NCBI GenBank assembly: GCA_036872755.1
Contig: JAVHNS010000006.1
Coordinates: forward strand, 558,001 to 622,000
DNA length: 64,000 nt
From: Orbilia blumenaviensis
Lineage: Eukaryota > Ascomycota > Orbiliomycetes > Orbiliales > Orbiliaceae
Direction of reading: 5' to 3'
Of this stretch, positions 13,846 through 24,461 are shown in pieces. Position numbers and translations under genes: made by a program. Position 1 is the first letter of the stretch, and every line of letters starts with the position of its first letter. The notes under the pieces were generated by a model. It searched no databases, was not told the origin of the DNA, and saw nothing but the letters and a program-made list of their open reading frames with translations.

Positions 13846-14101
13846 TGTGAATTGAATGTTGGGTATGGTATTAAATTATATATTAATTTTTTAGGTTTAT
13901 TTGATTGTTATGTTATATAAAGTTGGTTATGATTAATAACTAATATAAATTAAAGAGTGATTTCATATCTATTAAAAAGATTAATCTAGATTAAAAACTG
14001 ATGTACACTAAAATGAAAGTATTTGGGGTATTAATGGGTGATGATATATGAAATAGTTACTGGGAATCTGTGGGTGGGGTTTGGGGCGAAAACGGGTTGC
14101 A
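13846..14101. repeat. Right LTR of element 1 (256 bp)
   Basis: Starts TGTGAATTGAATGTTGGG and ends GGGTTGCA. Its inner half has lost nearly all C, while the last 60 or so bases keep their G and C. Together with the left copy it shows the pre-mutation base at most positions. Confidence 0.92.
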
Positions 14102-14106
14102 CCCAC
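14102..14106. repeat. Right target-site duplication (CCCAC) of LTR element 1
   Basis: Second copy of the 5-bp host sequence, directly after the right LTR. Confidence 0.9.
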
Positions 14107-15572
14107 AATACCCCAGAGATCAACCAATGAGACATATGTATCGCTCCCCACAAAACAAACGAAAAGGACGCAAAAGAAATGCAGCGCGAAGACCCCGGTC
14201 GCAGACAGAAGGAATACGGAACTGCCCCATCCGCTTGCATACATAGAATGAGGGAGAGCCGACACGAATTCGCCCATATGAAAGAGATAGTCTCGTTTCT
14301 ATTGGGTGTTGGATCTTGAAAGGGAAGGGCCCCATGTCGGATCCGCCCGCAGCACCGGAGAAACATGGCAGGGTCAAACACTGACCACCTTCGGGCGAAG
14401 GGACGCTAGCTCGTTCCATTCTTGGCTGGTCAAACTAAAAAAAAAACGTTCTTTTCCTGCGATAGCAAGAGGTAAAGTTCGCGCTGCACTACACTCAAAA
14501 CTGCCCTTGAACATATTTCTTTAAAAAGAAAAAAAGAATACTGAAGTCTACTATCTGAGCAGTTTGGGGTATCTCCGGGAAATAAAGGGTTTAGACATAT
14601 GGGGCAAAAACGGAAATGAACTGCATGACATGGTTTGTTATAGGATTTAGAGGCTGTCGGGATGATAGAGCAGAGCCTAGGTTAAAGAGAGAAAAAAAAC
14701 CGGACAAATGCCAACGTGAGGACGGACCACATGTTAAGAAAGAACCCAAGACCGGCTCCAATATAAAAAGAGGGAAGTGACCTCTCACTGTTGGCCAGAT
14801 TTGGAGATGCATATGACATGCATCAGTCAATGTGGTCGCAGCTGGTAGGAATAGTATATTAACACTCATACTCATCTATTGAGTCTCGACAACGAAGAAC
14901 TGGCGACGACTCTCTTGAGACGACCTGTAATACCGACATACGTCAACATCCATAATCGCCAAAGTTATAACCGTCAGTGCACGATCTAGGAAAACGCCGG
15001 AGTTCTAGTTCGAAGTTCCAGCTGGATCCATCCAGTTCCAAATTCAGAATTCACGTTCAAGTGATCAAGCTTCGCTTAGCCACGGACGGAAACCGACGAA
15101 TTAGAACCAGCCGCATCGAACAAACCAAAAACCTCAGCGCTGCCAAAGCCAAAGCTCAGGTCAAAGCCAGTGCCAACAGCGCAGGAATCCCAGAACTAAA
15201 CTGTCCGAGAAGACTCCAAAACGACCTGGCGTTATTAGGTTTTCCCCACGCGAGATCTGACGCATGGCCAAAGCTTGATCAGATCTTCGTCTCCTCTGTC
15301 TGCTCTTCTTCTTGCTCCGTCTTCTCCACATTCTTCCCCGCGAACACAAGCTGTGGGGATTATCCATTTCTAGTCCTTGTCGAACGCCTTCTCTTGATCG
15401 GCCGCAGTCGAAGTCTACACTGTTTCTCCGTCGACCGCCCGCATTTGCATTAATTTCTGGACGGCAGGAATTAGAACCAAAACCAACGGCACCAGACCAA
15501 ATCCCTGTTAATCCTCCAAAAATACCACTCTCTCAACACAAGTCGACCCAGATAGGCTCAACACAGGACAAG
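14107..15572. other. Intergenic and probable 5' leader
   Basis: GC content returns to normal at the LTR edge. No recognised coding region. The last 270 or so bases are pyrimidine-rich (cttcttcttgctccgtcttc near 15307), typical of a fungal promoter and 5' UTR for the gene starting at 15573. Confidence 0.45.
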
Positions 15573-16859
15573 ATGGTGGCCTCAATTCCCTCGCCAGCAC
15601 TATTGTCTCTTCTACCTGCTTTCCTCTCGCACATTCCCGCTAGTTTCGCCTCTCCGAAGCCCCCACCATCACTACCACCGCTCCTGACCCCGCTGACTCG
15701 TAGTCGTCTCACTCATCTCTCATTCAGCCTCAACAATGACTCGGATTCCTCGTGGCTATCGCTGCTGACCTGGTCCTCTGTACCTTCCGACGGGAAGGAC
15801 CTGCAAGAACACCTCGCCACCCAGGACTACTATTTCCTTCATCAAGTTCCGTCTCCAAATACCTTCGTAAGCAAGGGTTACCGTAGACTAGACTGCGAAA
15901 CACTGCAGACTTTAGTATCAATTCCGGAGCTTGAAATCATCGTTCTATACCAGTTCATCGCTGAAGATATAATCTCCGAGTCTGGAGAGATCGGACACGC
16001 TTGGAAGGTTCATGATGTCCGGTTAGCAGATGATGAGGAGCGGGCGTTTTTGCCTTCTGGCAGGTTCTGGGATACCATCGATGCTGCTGAGGCGGCGTTT
16101 GTAAATGCAGTTCCGAAGTATAGTACTGCGAGCTATTCGTATTCGGGATTCCAGCAGCCTGGATCCCTGTACCAACAAAAACAGGAGGAGGAGGATGACG
16201 ATGATGACGACTACTGGGGCCGTTATGATGATGAAGAAACCGAGTCTGTAGCAGGAGATCAGGACCAGGTGGTCCAGCAACCACAATCACACGTCCAAAT
16301 CGCAGCATCAATGCTCGCACGACGGGTTCTACAAGATCAACCAGCAGAGGAAGACGAAGCAGACAAAGCAGCCGAGGAGGAATACTACGCTAGATACGCA
16401 ACCGTAGAGCCTGTCCTCGACAGCCATCCTCAATCTGCATCTGCACCGGAAGAGGGAGGAGTAATGATTACGGACAGAAGAGACTCTATTTCTACGAATA
16501 TAACATCCACATCCACTACTTTCGATGCGCAGACGATGTCAACACCATTAACAGCGTTTACACACCCTTCTACCAAAGTCTCACCGGTTATGACAGCTGC
16601 GGATGTTGTTGTAGCCAAGACATCACATCCAAAGCCCGAATCTGGGTCTACTAAGAAGGTTATCGCCGGATTAGAGAGTGCAGCGGAAGTGCATACCCAG
16701 AGCGAAGTTGCGATTCAGCAACACGTTAGCACTAGCATTAAGAGTTTGTATCGGCTGTGGAAGGCTGGTGGGATGGATGCGGAAGAATTTGGAAGATTTT
16801 TGGAAAGAGAGGTTGAAGTTTTGAAGGTTGTGGATGAGGCGGGGGAGTTGGGCAGCTAA
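15573..16859 (+). CDS. Conserved-looking acidic protein of unknown function
   Basis: A single-exon frame that is open from 15312. I choose the ATG at 15573 (MVASIPSPALLSLLP), giving 428 residues, because the upstream part looks like pyrimidine-rich leader. Residues 1-160 are a compact, hydrophobic, probably folded region (SSWLSLLTWSS, LQTLVSIPELEIIVLYQF). The middle is low complexity: a Glu/Asp run around residues 205-220, a second acidic Ala-rich stretch, then Ser/Thr-rich sequence. The C-terminus ends in a conserved-looking helix (SLYRLWKAGGMDAEEF). No signal peptide or membrane segment is obvious. I do not recognise the family. It is convergent with the CSN8 gene. Confidence 0.8.
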   Translation: MVASIPSPALLSLLPAFLSHIPASFASPKPPPSLPPLLTPLTRSRLTHLSFSLNNDSDSSWLSLLTWSSVPSDGKDLQEHLATQDYYFLHQVPSPNTFVSKGYRRLDCETLQTLVSIPELEIIVLYQFIAEDIISESGEIGHAWKVHDVRLADDEERAFLPSGRFWDTIDAAEAAFVNAVPKYSTASYSYSGFQQPGSLYQQKQEEEDDDDDDYWGRYDDEETESVAGDQDQVVQQPQSHVQIAASMLARRVLQDQPAEEDEADKAAEEEYYARYATVEPVLDSHPQSASAPEEGGVMITDRRDSISTNITSTSTTFDAQTMSTPLTAFTHPSTKVSPVMTAADVVVAKTSHPKPESGSTKKVIAGLESAAEVHTQSEVAIQQHVSTSIKSLYRLWKAGGMDAEEFGRFLEREVEVLKVVDEAGELGS

Positions 16860-17282
16860 ACATCTCGCTCTGTTCCTTTTCATATCTTGTCGGATGGCAA
16901 GTCTATCATACCTAGTGGATCTACTTGGAGGAGTGTATTTGTACAAGTTTATTTTGAAATGATGGCGGCATTTGGAGTACTTGGGGCTTGTTTAGTCATT
17001 TATTCTTTCTTGTTTGATATCCTGGCTACGATTTCGAATGACAGTAGTTCTAGTATAGCATGTCTTGACGTCAATCATGATGCATTCCCACAAGGGTATT
17101 TTCTCGTTCATTCGTTCTCCCAGTAGTAAACATTAAATGCGAACGCCATAGCCATTCCAATTAATAGTAATCAGATCCTCCACCTAACCTCCATCTACCA
17201 AACAACCCCTCTAACCCCAGGACACAAGGTCCAGAGAGAAACAACGAAAAAACAAAAAAGAGATTTCAACAAAGACCCAAAT
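16860..17282. other. Convergent 3' intergenic gap
   Basis: The gap between the stop codons of two convergent genes, holding both 3' UTRs. Nothing else seen. Confidence 0.5.
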
Positions 17283-18108
17283 CTAAACATCACTCAAAAA
17301 CCCACCCAGCCCTGCCAACCGTCCGATCTCCCCTTCCTTCGCCCTGGATGCCTGTTTACCAAGCACACCGACACTTTCATTCCTGACCAAAAACCCGCCG
17401 TCATCGCTAACAGTCCAGCCATACTCTGGATTCTCCTCGACCAGCATCTTTATCGTGCGTGCTTCATCTGATATCCCTAGATATTTTTGAGCAAGAGCCG
17501 GTGGAATGGAGGTGTAGGCTGTAGATAGGAGGGATAGGGTTGTTGTCCGGTGTTTTTCTGTGCACGTTTAGATTATAATTAGCGTTCATACGGAGTCGAA
17601 TAAAGTAAAAAACCACCATAAAGTCTCGACAATAGGCTAAGTGTATCATCGTAAACAAATTGTATGATGCATATATACGCCCGTGCGGAGATGAAAGAGA
17701 GAGAAAGAAGAGCATACGCAGCACCCGCGCGGCAAGAACGGCGGTAAGATCCCCCCACGGAGCACCCTGCATCGTCTGATGAAACGCCACGTAGTCCTTA
17801 CTCCACACCGCTTGAAGGACTCTATATGCCGAAATTATAGCCGGGTCATTATGGAGAAGCTGGGTGTCGATGCGGTGAGTGAGAGCCCTGCCTTCGGGCA
17901 GGTCGTCGACGAGGATAAGGGTTAGGATGTAAAGGGTGTAGTATGTAGATAGAGTTTCAGTGGTAGAGGCATCAATGGTGGTGATTGATGCGCGGGGTTC
18001 GAGGGCTTGTAAGGAAGAGAGGAGGGAGAGTGGGGTGGTTGTGGAGGGGGTGTCGGAGACGAGGCCGGTGAGGAGGGATATCGTTAGGTGGGGGATTTTG
18101 GAGCCCAT
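17283..18108 (-). CDS. csnH: COP9 signalosome subunit 8 (CSN8/PSMD8/eIF3k family)
   Basis: Two exons on the minus strand: 18108-17718 and 17557-17283, with an intron that starts GTATGC and ends GCACAG. Splicing gives 221 residues, the usual size for CSN8. The N-terminal two thirds are helical and contain the pattern AISAYRVLQAVWSKDY...FHQTM typical of the CSN8/Rpn12/eIF3k group. The second exon carries the winged-helix part of the PCI domain (QKYLGISDEARTIKMLV, then GWTVSDDGGFLV). In the signalosome this subunit helps hold the complex that removes Nedd8 from cullins. Rpn12 and eIF3k are related alternatives; length and ending favour CSN8. Without the intron the frame would run to a stop at 17464 with an unnatural tail. 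Confidence 0.72.
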
Positions 18109-20846
18109 GATCCGTTATTTCTTTCTCTTTTCTGTTCCTCTTCCTTTTCTCTCTTTCTATAATTATTCCTCTTCCTTTGTCCTTATATTCAGGATCGTTT
18201 CGTCGAATTGTGAAGATGTAAGGATGCGGTTGGTCGGCCGGTGAGGATGGTGGTTTGGAATGGGGAGACGCGACAGAAGTGCAGAGAGCTATGTATGACT
18301 GCAGTTGCATGCTGGTAGTTCTAACTGCGCTTCTAACAGCCTCACAAACGATCTAATCACCATTCCTACAGAAACTCAAAAAAAATATAAAACCAAATAA
18401 GCCCGTATTGGATACCTTCCGTACGGAAAGGAGCTAGCTGCCCAAAAGAAGGGAGGGGAAGAACAGCTGCAGCTTGAAATATCTTGTCATCGGTTATGTG
18501 AAGGTGAATAGCTATCACGTGATGATGTTAGGCTTTTATGTCCGACTATGTCCGACATGGCTTACAATTGCAAGTATGCACCTGTATACCATACCTAGGT
18601 AGGTAGCTAGGTATATTATACCTAGGTACTGCCCTGGATTTGCGTGAGTGAATATCGAACAATTGGGTGGCAATAAGTCAGCTTGGGAGCCATAGAATGT
18701 ATCTATCACCTTTTGCACAACTTTTATATACGGCGGTCCTAAATAAAAAGTACGGCAGAAGGTATACTATCTTGATCCGAAAAGAATCCTGGGAGAAACC
18801 AGGACTACCTCCAGGAATAAGAGCGTTATAGATACTTAGGTACCTAGGTATATACCATTAATCATTAGCTTATAAATTTAAAACGGCGAGGGCAAAGCTA
18901 GACCTGTTCTAGATCTCGAGATACTGACGCATTGCAAATGGTAAACTAATATCAGTCTGAGAAGGACTTTACACCCGTAAATTTAGGTGCCGATACAGCC
19001 TACCATGTTATTGATGGCATAATGTATAACGGAAATTTATAGATAAGGCTACTCTTGACTGGTAGCTATTTTAAGTTACATATGGGTGGTAATTTCTAGT
19101 TTCAAATGTAGTACTTTGAATTCATAATTAAGTAAGTTAAAAGTCTATTTAGTCTAGAAAGCAGCGAGTATGGATCCGAAAACTCCATGAATTTATTGTC
19201 CAGAGAAAATAAAAATAAAAATTGTCAAGCGAATTAGTGTAATAGAAGGATCACCCACCCGGAAATTCCAGAATTCTGTTAATTATATCGTAGGTTAGTA
19301 GATACAAACATTTGAACCCGTGAGCAAGCATTGACATTCAGGCGACGAATATATCTAGATGCAACAGAAGGCTACCTATTTAGTTCCTCATCTAACCAGC
19401 TCTGTTGCAGCCTGGCCCAAGGTACTGCAGGCTTCATTGAAACTTGCTTATCATTCCATTGATGTATCAAGATAAATCGGCCCTACTTGCCCCACCCCGA
19501 ATACTATCTATATATGTACACATAGAAGCTATTGCAAGCAATTTCTTTCCAGGATCGAACAATAGAATCATGCACGTATTATATGGTATCCGTTTGACAA
19601 TAGACCACTGACCAGAGATAGAATATCTACCCACGGGTCCAGCTGACGACAGATATATACAACCGCAAAATGTATTATTAATAGGTACGACATCTATGCG
19701 AAACTTAAACCCGGTCTGAGGTAGCGAGCTAGTCGGGTTTTGGACTGTGAATAGCAACATGTAGGATAATATATATATATATATATTAGATACACGCATC
19801 AACCAAGTAAACCAACCTAGCGAATATTCGAATAGGATATATAGTCGGTTCTATATGTGGGCAACCACCTGAGTACGTATACAGTTTTCTAAAGGCTGTC
19901 AATCAAGCCTGCAAGTCTCAAGGCCCACCCGATGTCAGTATCAATATATAAATTTGTATGCTTATCGAACTTATGACCTAGACCGGTTGAAGATCCATAT
20001 ACATTGCTATTCCATCGATAGGGCCTTAAGGCGCCCTGTTCGATTGCAAAGTCCTACGTATACACTCAAAATATCATCTAATGGCTCATGTGATGGACAT
20101 ACCTCCCACCTATATGCACAAGATAAACTAATGCTTGCATCACAGCAACATTCCAACAGTATATTGTTAGTACAGAACTGATTCCCTCCTTGAATTATAG
20201 CTTACGTAGGCTCATAGGCTCCATCGGTATATTAATTTATAAGATATCATGATATCATATTAATTTTTTAAAGTATCAATACTTTACTATGTATTCGTAC
20301 TGAGATAACCTTAAGTTTGAATATCTAGGTAAGTACCAGTGTCATCTCACAAATCACCGGCGTTTAAATGTAGATATCAATCTAGAAACAGGCAGAAACC
20401 TACGTAGAAATTTAATAAGAAAAAAAGTACAAATACATTTTTCAGGCATATTAATTTCGTAGACGAAACGGATATATTTCGTAGATATATATATCATTCG
20501 ATGGATGCATATTATATTATAGGTACCCCATCTGCGTCGAAGCCCAAAAGCGCAGACCAGGAACGAACAGGCAGCCGGTTGAGTTGCGTGTGGTGTTTCG
20601 TCAACGTCCGCTCCCGTTCTGGCGACGGATCGGGCAAGCGTGATGGCGGCGCAGAACGACCATCATGTTTACTCCCAGCCGCTGACAACCCCAAACACAA
20701 CCTCACCCCCCCAGTCTATAACACCCATCAGATCCACCATCACCCGCCGTAATTACCAGCTTCACAGCTATACAGCTTTCCATATCCCTCAGATAACAGC
20801 TGTTCGGCCTAAGCTTCACGTTTGCGTTTTCTCAGACGGCCACAGG
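18109..20846. other. Intergenic, no gene recognised
   Basis: A 2.7-kb stretch between divergently transcribed CSN8 and SLA1. It is AT-leaning, with TAGG/CCTA repeats (18593-18629), a short AT microsatellite (about 19768-19788) and no supported gene. The last 250 bases are the likely SLA1 promoter and leader. Confidence 0.5.
18593..18629. repeat. Short TAGG/ACCTAGGT-rich repeat
   Basis: Tandem TAGG units, with two copies of the palindrome ACCTAGGT (18593-18600 and 18620-18627). A third copy lies at 18842-18849. Confidence 0.7.
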
Positions 20847-23800
20847 ATGTCCTTTTTAGGAATCTTTCGGGCAATTTATGACTATGCTCCGCAGACGGAC
20901 GAGGAGTTGGCCCTGAAAGAGGGGGATCTGCTTTATGTCCTGGAAAAGTCCAGCGAGGACGCCTGGTGGAAGGCTAAGAAAAAGGCTGCTGCAAACGAGG
21001 ATGAAGAGCCTGTGGGCCTGATTCCGAATACCTATGTCGAAGAGGTCAGTGCTTCAGGAGAACCCACGGCTATGCGTTATTTTGATAATCAGCAACATTC
21101 CAACTGACCAGCCGTCGTGCGATTGTAGGCTACTCCGGTCGGCAAACTCCGGGCGCTGTACGACTATCAAAGGCAGACCGATGAGGAGCTTTCTTTCTCC
21201 GAGGATGCTCTACTAGACGTCTACGATAACTCCGATCCGGACTGGAGCTTGGTAGGCCTGAAGGGAGAATACGGCTTCGCCCCTGCCAACTACCTCGAGA
21301 AAGCCGACGAGATACCTACTCCAACCGTTTCATCCCCAACTGAATCTGCACCTCCGCCGCTGCCATCGCGGAATTCTGTAACACTTCCACCTCGCCAGCC
21401 GGAGCCGGAGCCAGAACCAGAGCCGGAATCGGAGCCTGAAGAAAGCCCGGTCCGACCATCTCCAGCGACCTCCATAGCGGCTGCTCTGAAGCAACGACAG
21501 GCTTCGATCGCCGCTCAATCGCCTGCCCCATCCCCTATCACGACTCGGTACACTCCTCCGCCCCAGACTCATACCCAGAAGGCCGTTCATTTTACCCCTG
21601 AAGCGAGTGACGACGATGAACCCGCGCCGCGCCTTCCCGAGCGACCCAGGTCTGACATATCTTCACCATATGCCTCACCAATCTCACCGAACCCTCCAAC
21701 TACATTCGAGCAAATTGAAGCTGCAGGTGTTCACCGGTATCCAATCGATGAAATCGTGAACAAGAAGAAAGTCCCGTGTGTTCTTGAGCTTGGCAATGGC
21801 AAAATCACGCTCACGCCGCAGAAGAGGAGCATTCCGTCGACTACCTGGGATATCGAAGATTTGCAAACCTACAGTGCGGATGGGAAACATGTCGGACTCG
21901 ACCTTGTTTCCCCGATACGTTCGCTTGATCTCCGTGCCGAGAACAAAGAAACCGCCAGTGAGATAATTCGGGATCTGGGTGAGATGAGAGGTGCTGCAAG
22001 GGCAGCAGGATTAAGTGAGGTCATGGCTATCGCAAAAAGTGGCGGGAAGAAACTCGGTATAATCCTGTACGACTTCGACGCCCAAGGCTCCGACGAAGTT
22101 AGCGTCAAGGTTGGTGATGAAGTCGTCATCCTTGACGATGGCCAGTCAGACGAATGGTGGAACGTGAGGCGCATCATCAACGGGAAGGAGGGTGTGGTTC
22201 CCAGTAGCTATGTTGAAATCAAAAATGCTCGCTCCGTTGAAGTGGCATCCCAAGAAGAATCTTCGAAAGGCAAGGAGCGAGACCCGCGATATGGTCACCA
22301 ACATAAGGCCAGTGTTGGCCCAGGAATCATGCTCCCGCCTCGCGATAGCAGCTTGAATACTCCCAATACGACATCTACTACATCTAGTAGGAAACCAACG
22401 GGAAGGACGGCCACAAGTGACAAGCCAAGTATGTGAATCAGACTCATATTATATTATCGGTTACTAATACTCTTTATAGAGCCAAACGCAAAGCACGTTC
22501 GAACTTGGACGGATAGGTCTGGGACTTTCAAGGTCGATGCTGAGTTCCTCAACCTTAGGGATGGTGTTATCCACCTCCACAAAGTGAACGGCGTTAAGAT
22601 CGCAGTTCCCATTGCTAAAATGTCAAAGCAAGACCTCGAGTATGTTGAGAGAAAAACAGGATTGAGCCTTGACGAAGACAAGCCGTTATCCGACCTTCGT
22701 GGGAAGCACAAGGCCAGTGTTACTACTGCAATAAGCGCTGGGCCTTCTGCCTCCAGCGCACCCAAATCACCCGTCGGAATTACAGTCGATCGGTCAAAAG
22801 GCAGCGGGAATACAAATGTCAGCGACTACGACTGGTTCGAGTTCTTCCTGAACTGCGGTGTGGACGTCCATGCCTGCCAGAGATATGCAAACAACTTTGC
22901 AAAGGATAGCATGGATGAATCGATTCTACCGGAAATCAACCAAGCCGTCCTGCGAACGCTTGGACTCAAGGAAGGGGATATTTTACGAGTGATGAAATTC
23001 CTGGACAACAAATATGGACGGAAGAAAGACGAGGTAACTGGTAACGGAGATGGTCAACAAAGTCTATTCACTAACCCTGATGGTGGTCTAAAGAATAATA
23101 CACGTCGAGAGCGCCCGGCGCCCGGCGTCCAAACATCGGACGTAGTAGATCCTAAGATGCTGGAGCAAAGGAAGCCCACCCCGGAACCCTCCAAGATGCA
23201 GGAAAATTCGGCTAAAGACAACGACCCCTGGGCTCCAAAACCTTCAAAACAGGAGTCAGCAGAACCACCAAAATCAGCCTCCCCTGCCCCCCAGCAAGCT
23301 GCCGCTACCCCAGCAGAAACGCAGGCACAGCCAAAACCCCAACCTCCTACCGGCGCCTTGCGAGAGCTATCGCTTTTGGATGAACCATTGAAGCCAGCGG
23401 TTGTAACGCCATCGCCTCCAGTAGAGCAACCAGCACCAGTTCCTGTAGTATCCCCGCCTGCTCAACCTTCATCGGCCCCACCACAGCAAACCTGGCAACC
23501 CCCTCCTGCGAATATCCTCGCAGCGCCATTGTCGGTCTACCAGCAGCAAGCACCACAAACTTCCCCAACATCGCCTCCATACATCAACTATCAGCAGACG
23601 GGTATTCTTCAACCCCAGCATACTGCCTTCCAAGCACAACCCCTTCAAGCTCAGGCTACCGCTCGACAGAGGCCTCAAGCACCACAAATTGCTCAGAATG
23701 TCGGAGGCCTAGTTCCCCCTCCGCCTCAACGACCGCAGTCTACTCCTGCCCAGAATTTCCCTCACCAAATCCAACCATTGGTCCCTGCCATCACAGGATA

Positions 23801-24461
23801 CCAAAATGTATCGTCTATGGCACCGCAGGGGCAGCTGAGCATGCAACAACAGCTACAGCAGGCGGAGTTTCAGAGACAATTGCAGGCCCAACAAGCTCTC
23901 CAGCAGCAACAGCAGCAACAGCAAGCCCTTCTTCAGCAACAACAGGCTGCAGCCTTACAACCTCAGCTCACAGCTGTTCCGAACAATTTCGGAATCCCTC
24001 AGATCAATTATGGTGGGATCGCTGTCCAGCCTACTGGGTATGGCCAACAACAGCTTGGCTTTAACAACCCACTTCTCGCGCAGCCTACTGGCTCCGGCTT
24101 GGGGCCACTTCCACCACCTTTCAAGCCTACTGTTGACCTGAGTCTTCCAACTCCTCTGTTGCCACAAAACACAGCTGTTCCACAGCAACAACAGAATGGT
24201 TTTGGCACCCAATTTGGTGCCGGCAGTGTGAACAAAAATTTAATGCCGGCCCTGACACCTCTCAAGCCTCAAGCTACTGGCCCGGCCCCTGCTATAAAGT
24301 TCGGGGTCACGCCTGGTAAATTAGCGCCACAGCCAACGGGCGTAAGGAAAGCAAATTTGAACGCTGCTAGTAAGTTCTTGATATATCCCGATCCACTTTT
24401 GCTATTGGACAACTAAATTCTGACTCCAATCACAGCACCCGAGAACCCTTTCGGCTTCTAA
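20847..24461 (+). CDS. SLA1: Actin-patch endocytosis adaptor Sla1
   Basis: Four exons: 20847-21044, 21129-22428, 22480-24369 and 24436-24461. All junctions keep frame, and the second intron has a clear branch site (TTACTAATAC). Product 1,137 residues. Order: SH3 (5-66), SH3 (70-125), Pro-rich linker with a Pro-Glu repeat, SH3 (about 374-434), Sla1 homology domain 1 (about 505-561), SAM-like SHD2 (about 616-685), then a long Pro/Gln-rich tail. In yeast, Sla1 links cargo (NPF signals bound by SHD1), clathrin and Las17/WASP at cortical actin patches. The tail holds several [LIVM]xx[QNTS]xTG sites, the target motif of Ark/Prk kinases. The tiny last exon supplies the ending NPFGF, an NPF motif. 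The start is chosen because the first SH3 begins right after it. Confidence 0.95.

Larger units (their letters stand above)
6282..14101. mobile_element. LTR retrotransposon 1, complete but RIP-degenerated
   Basis: A 7,820-bp element bounded by 256-bp direct repeats that start TG and end CA, with a perfect 5-bp target duplication. The interior is overwhelmingly A+T, has no ORF of 60 codons, and is full of TAA/TAT, as expected for repeat-induced point mutation (C-to-T on either strand). The LTRs differ only by transitions. Coding content, orientation and superfamily could not be read: I found no convincing primer-binding site, polypurine tract or RT motif. The element lies between two genes and interrupts none that I can see. 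Confidence 0.93.

Noticed and set aside
14008..14419. Several overlapping minus-strand ORFs across the right LTR edge
   Set aside because: They cross the LTR/host junction and resemble no protein; the junction explains the sequence better.
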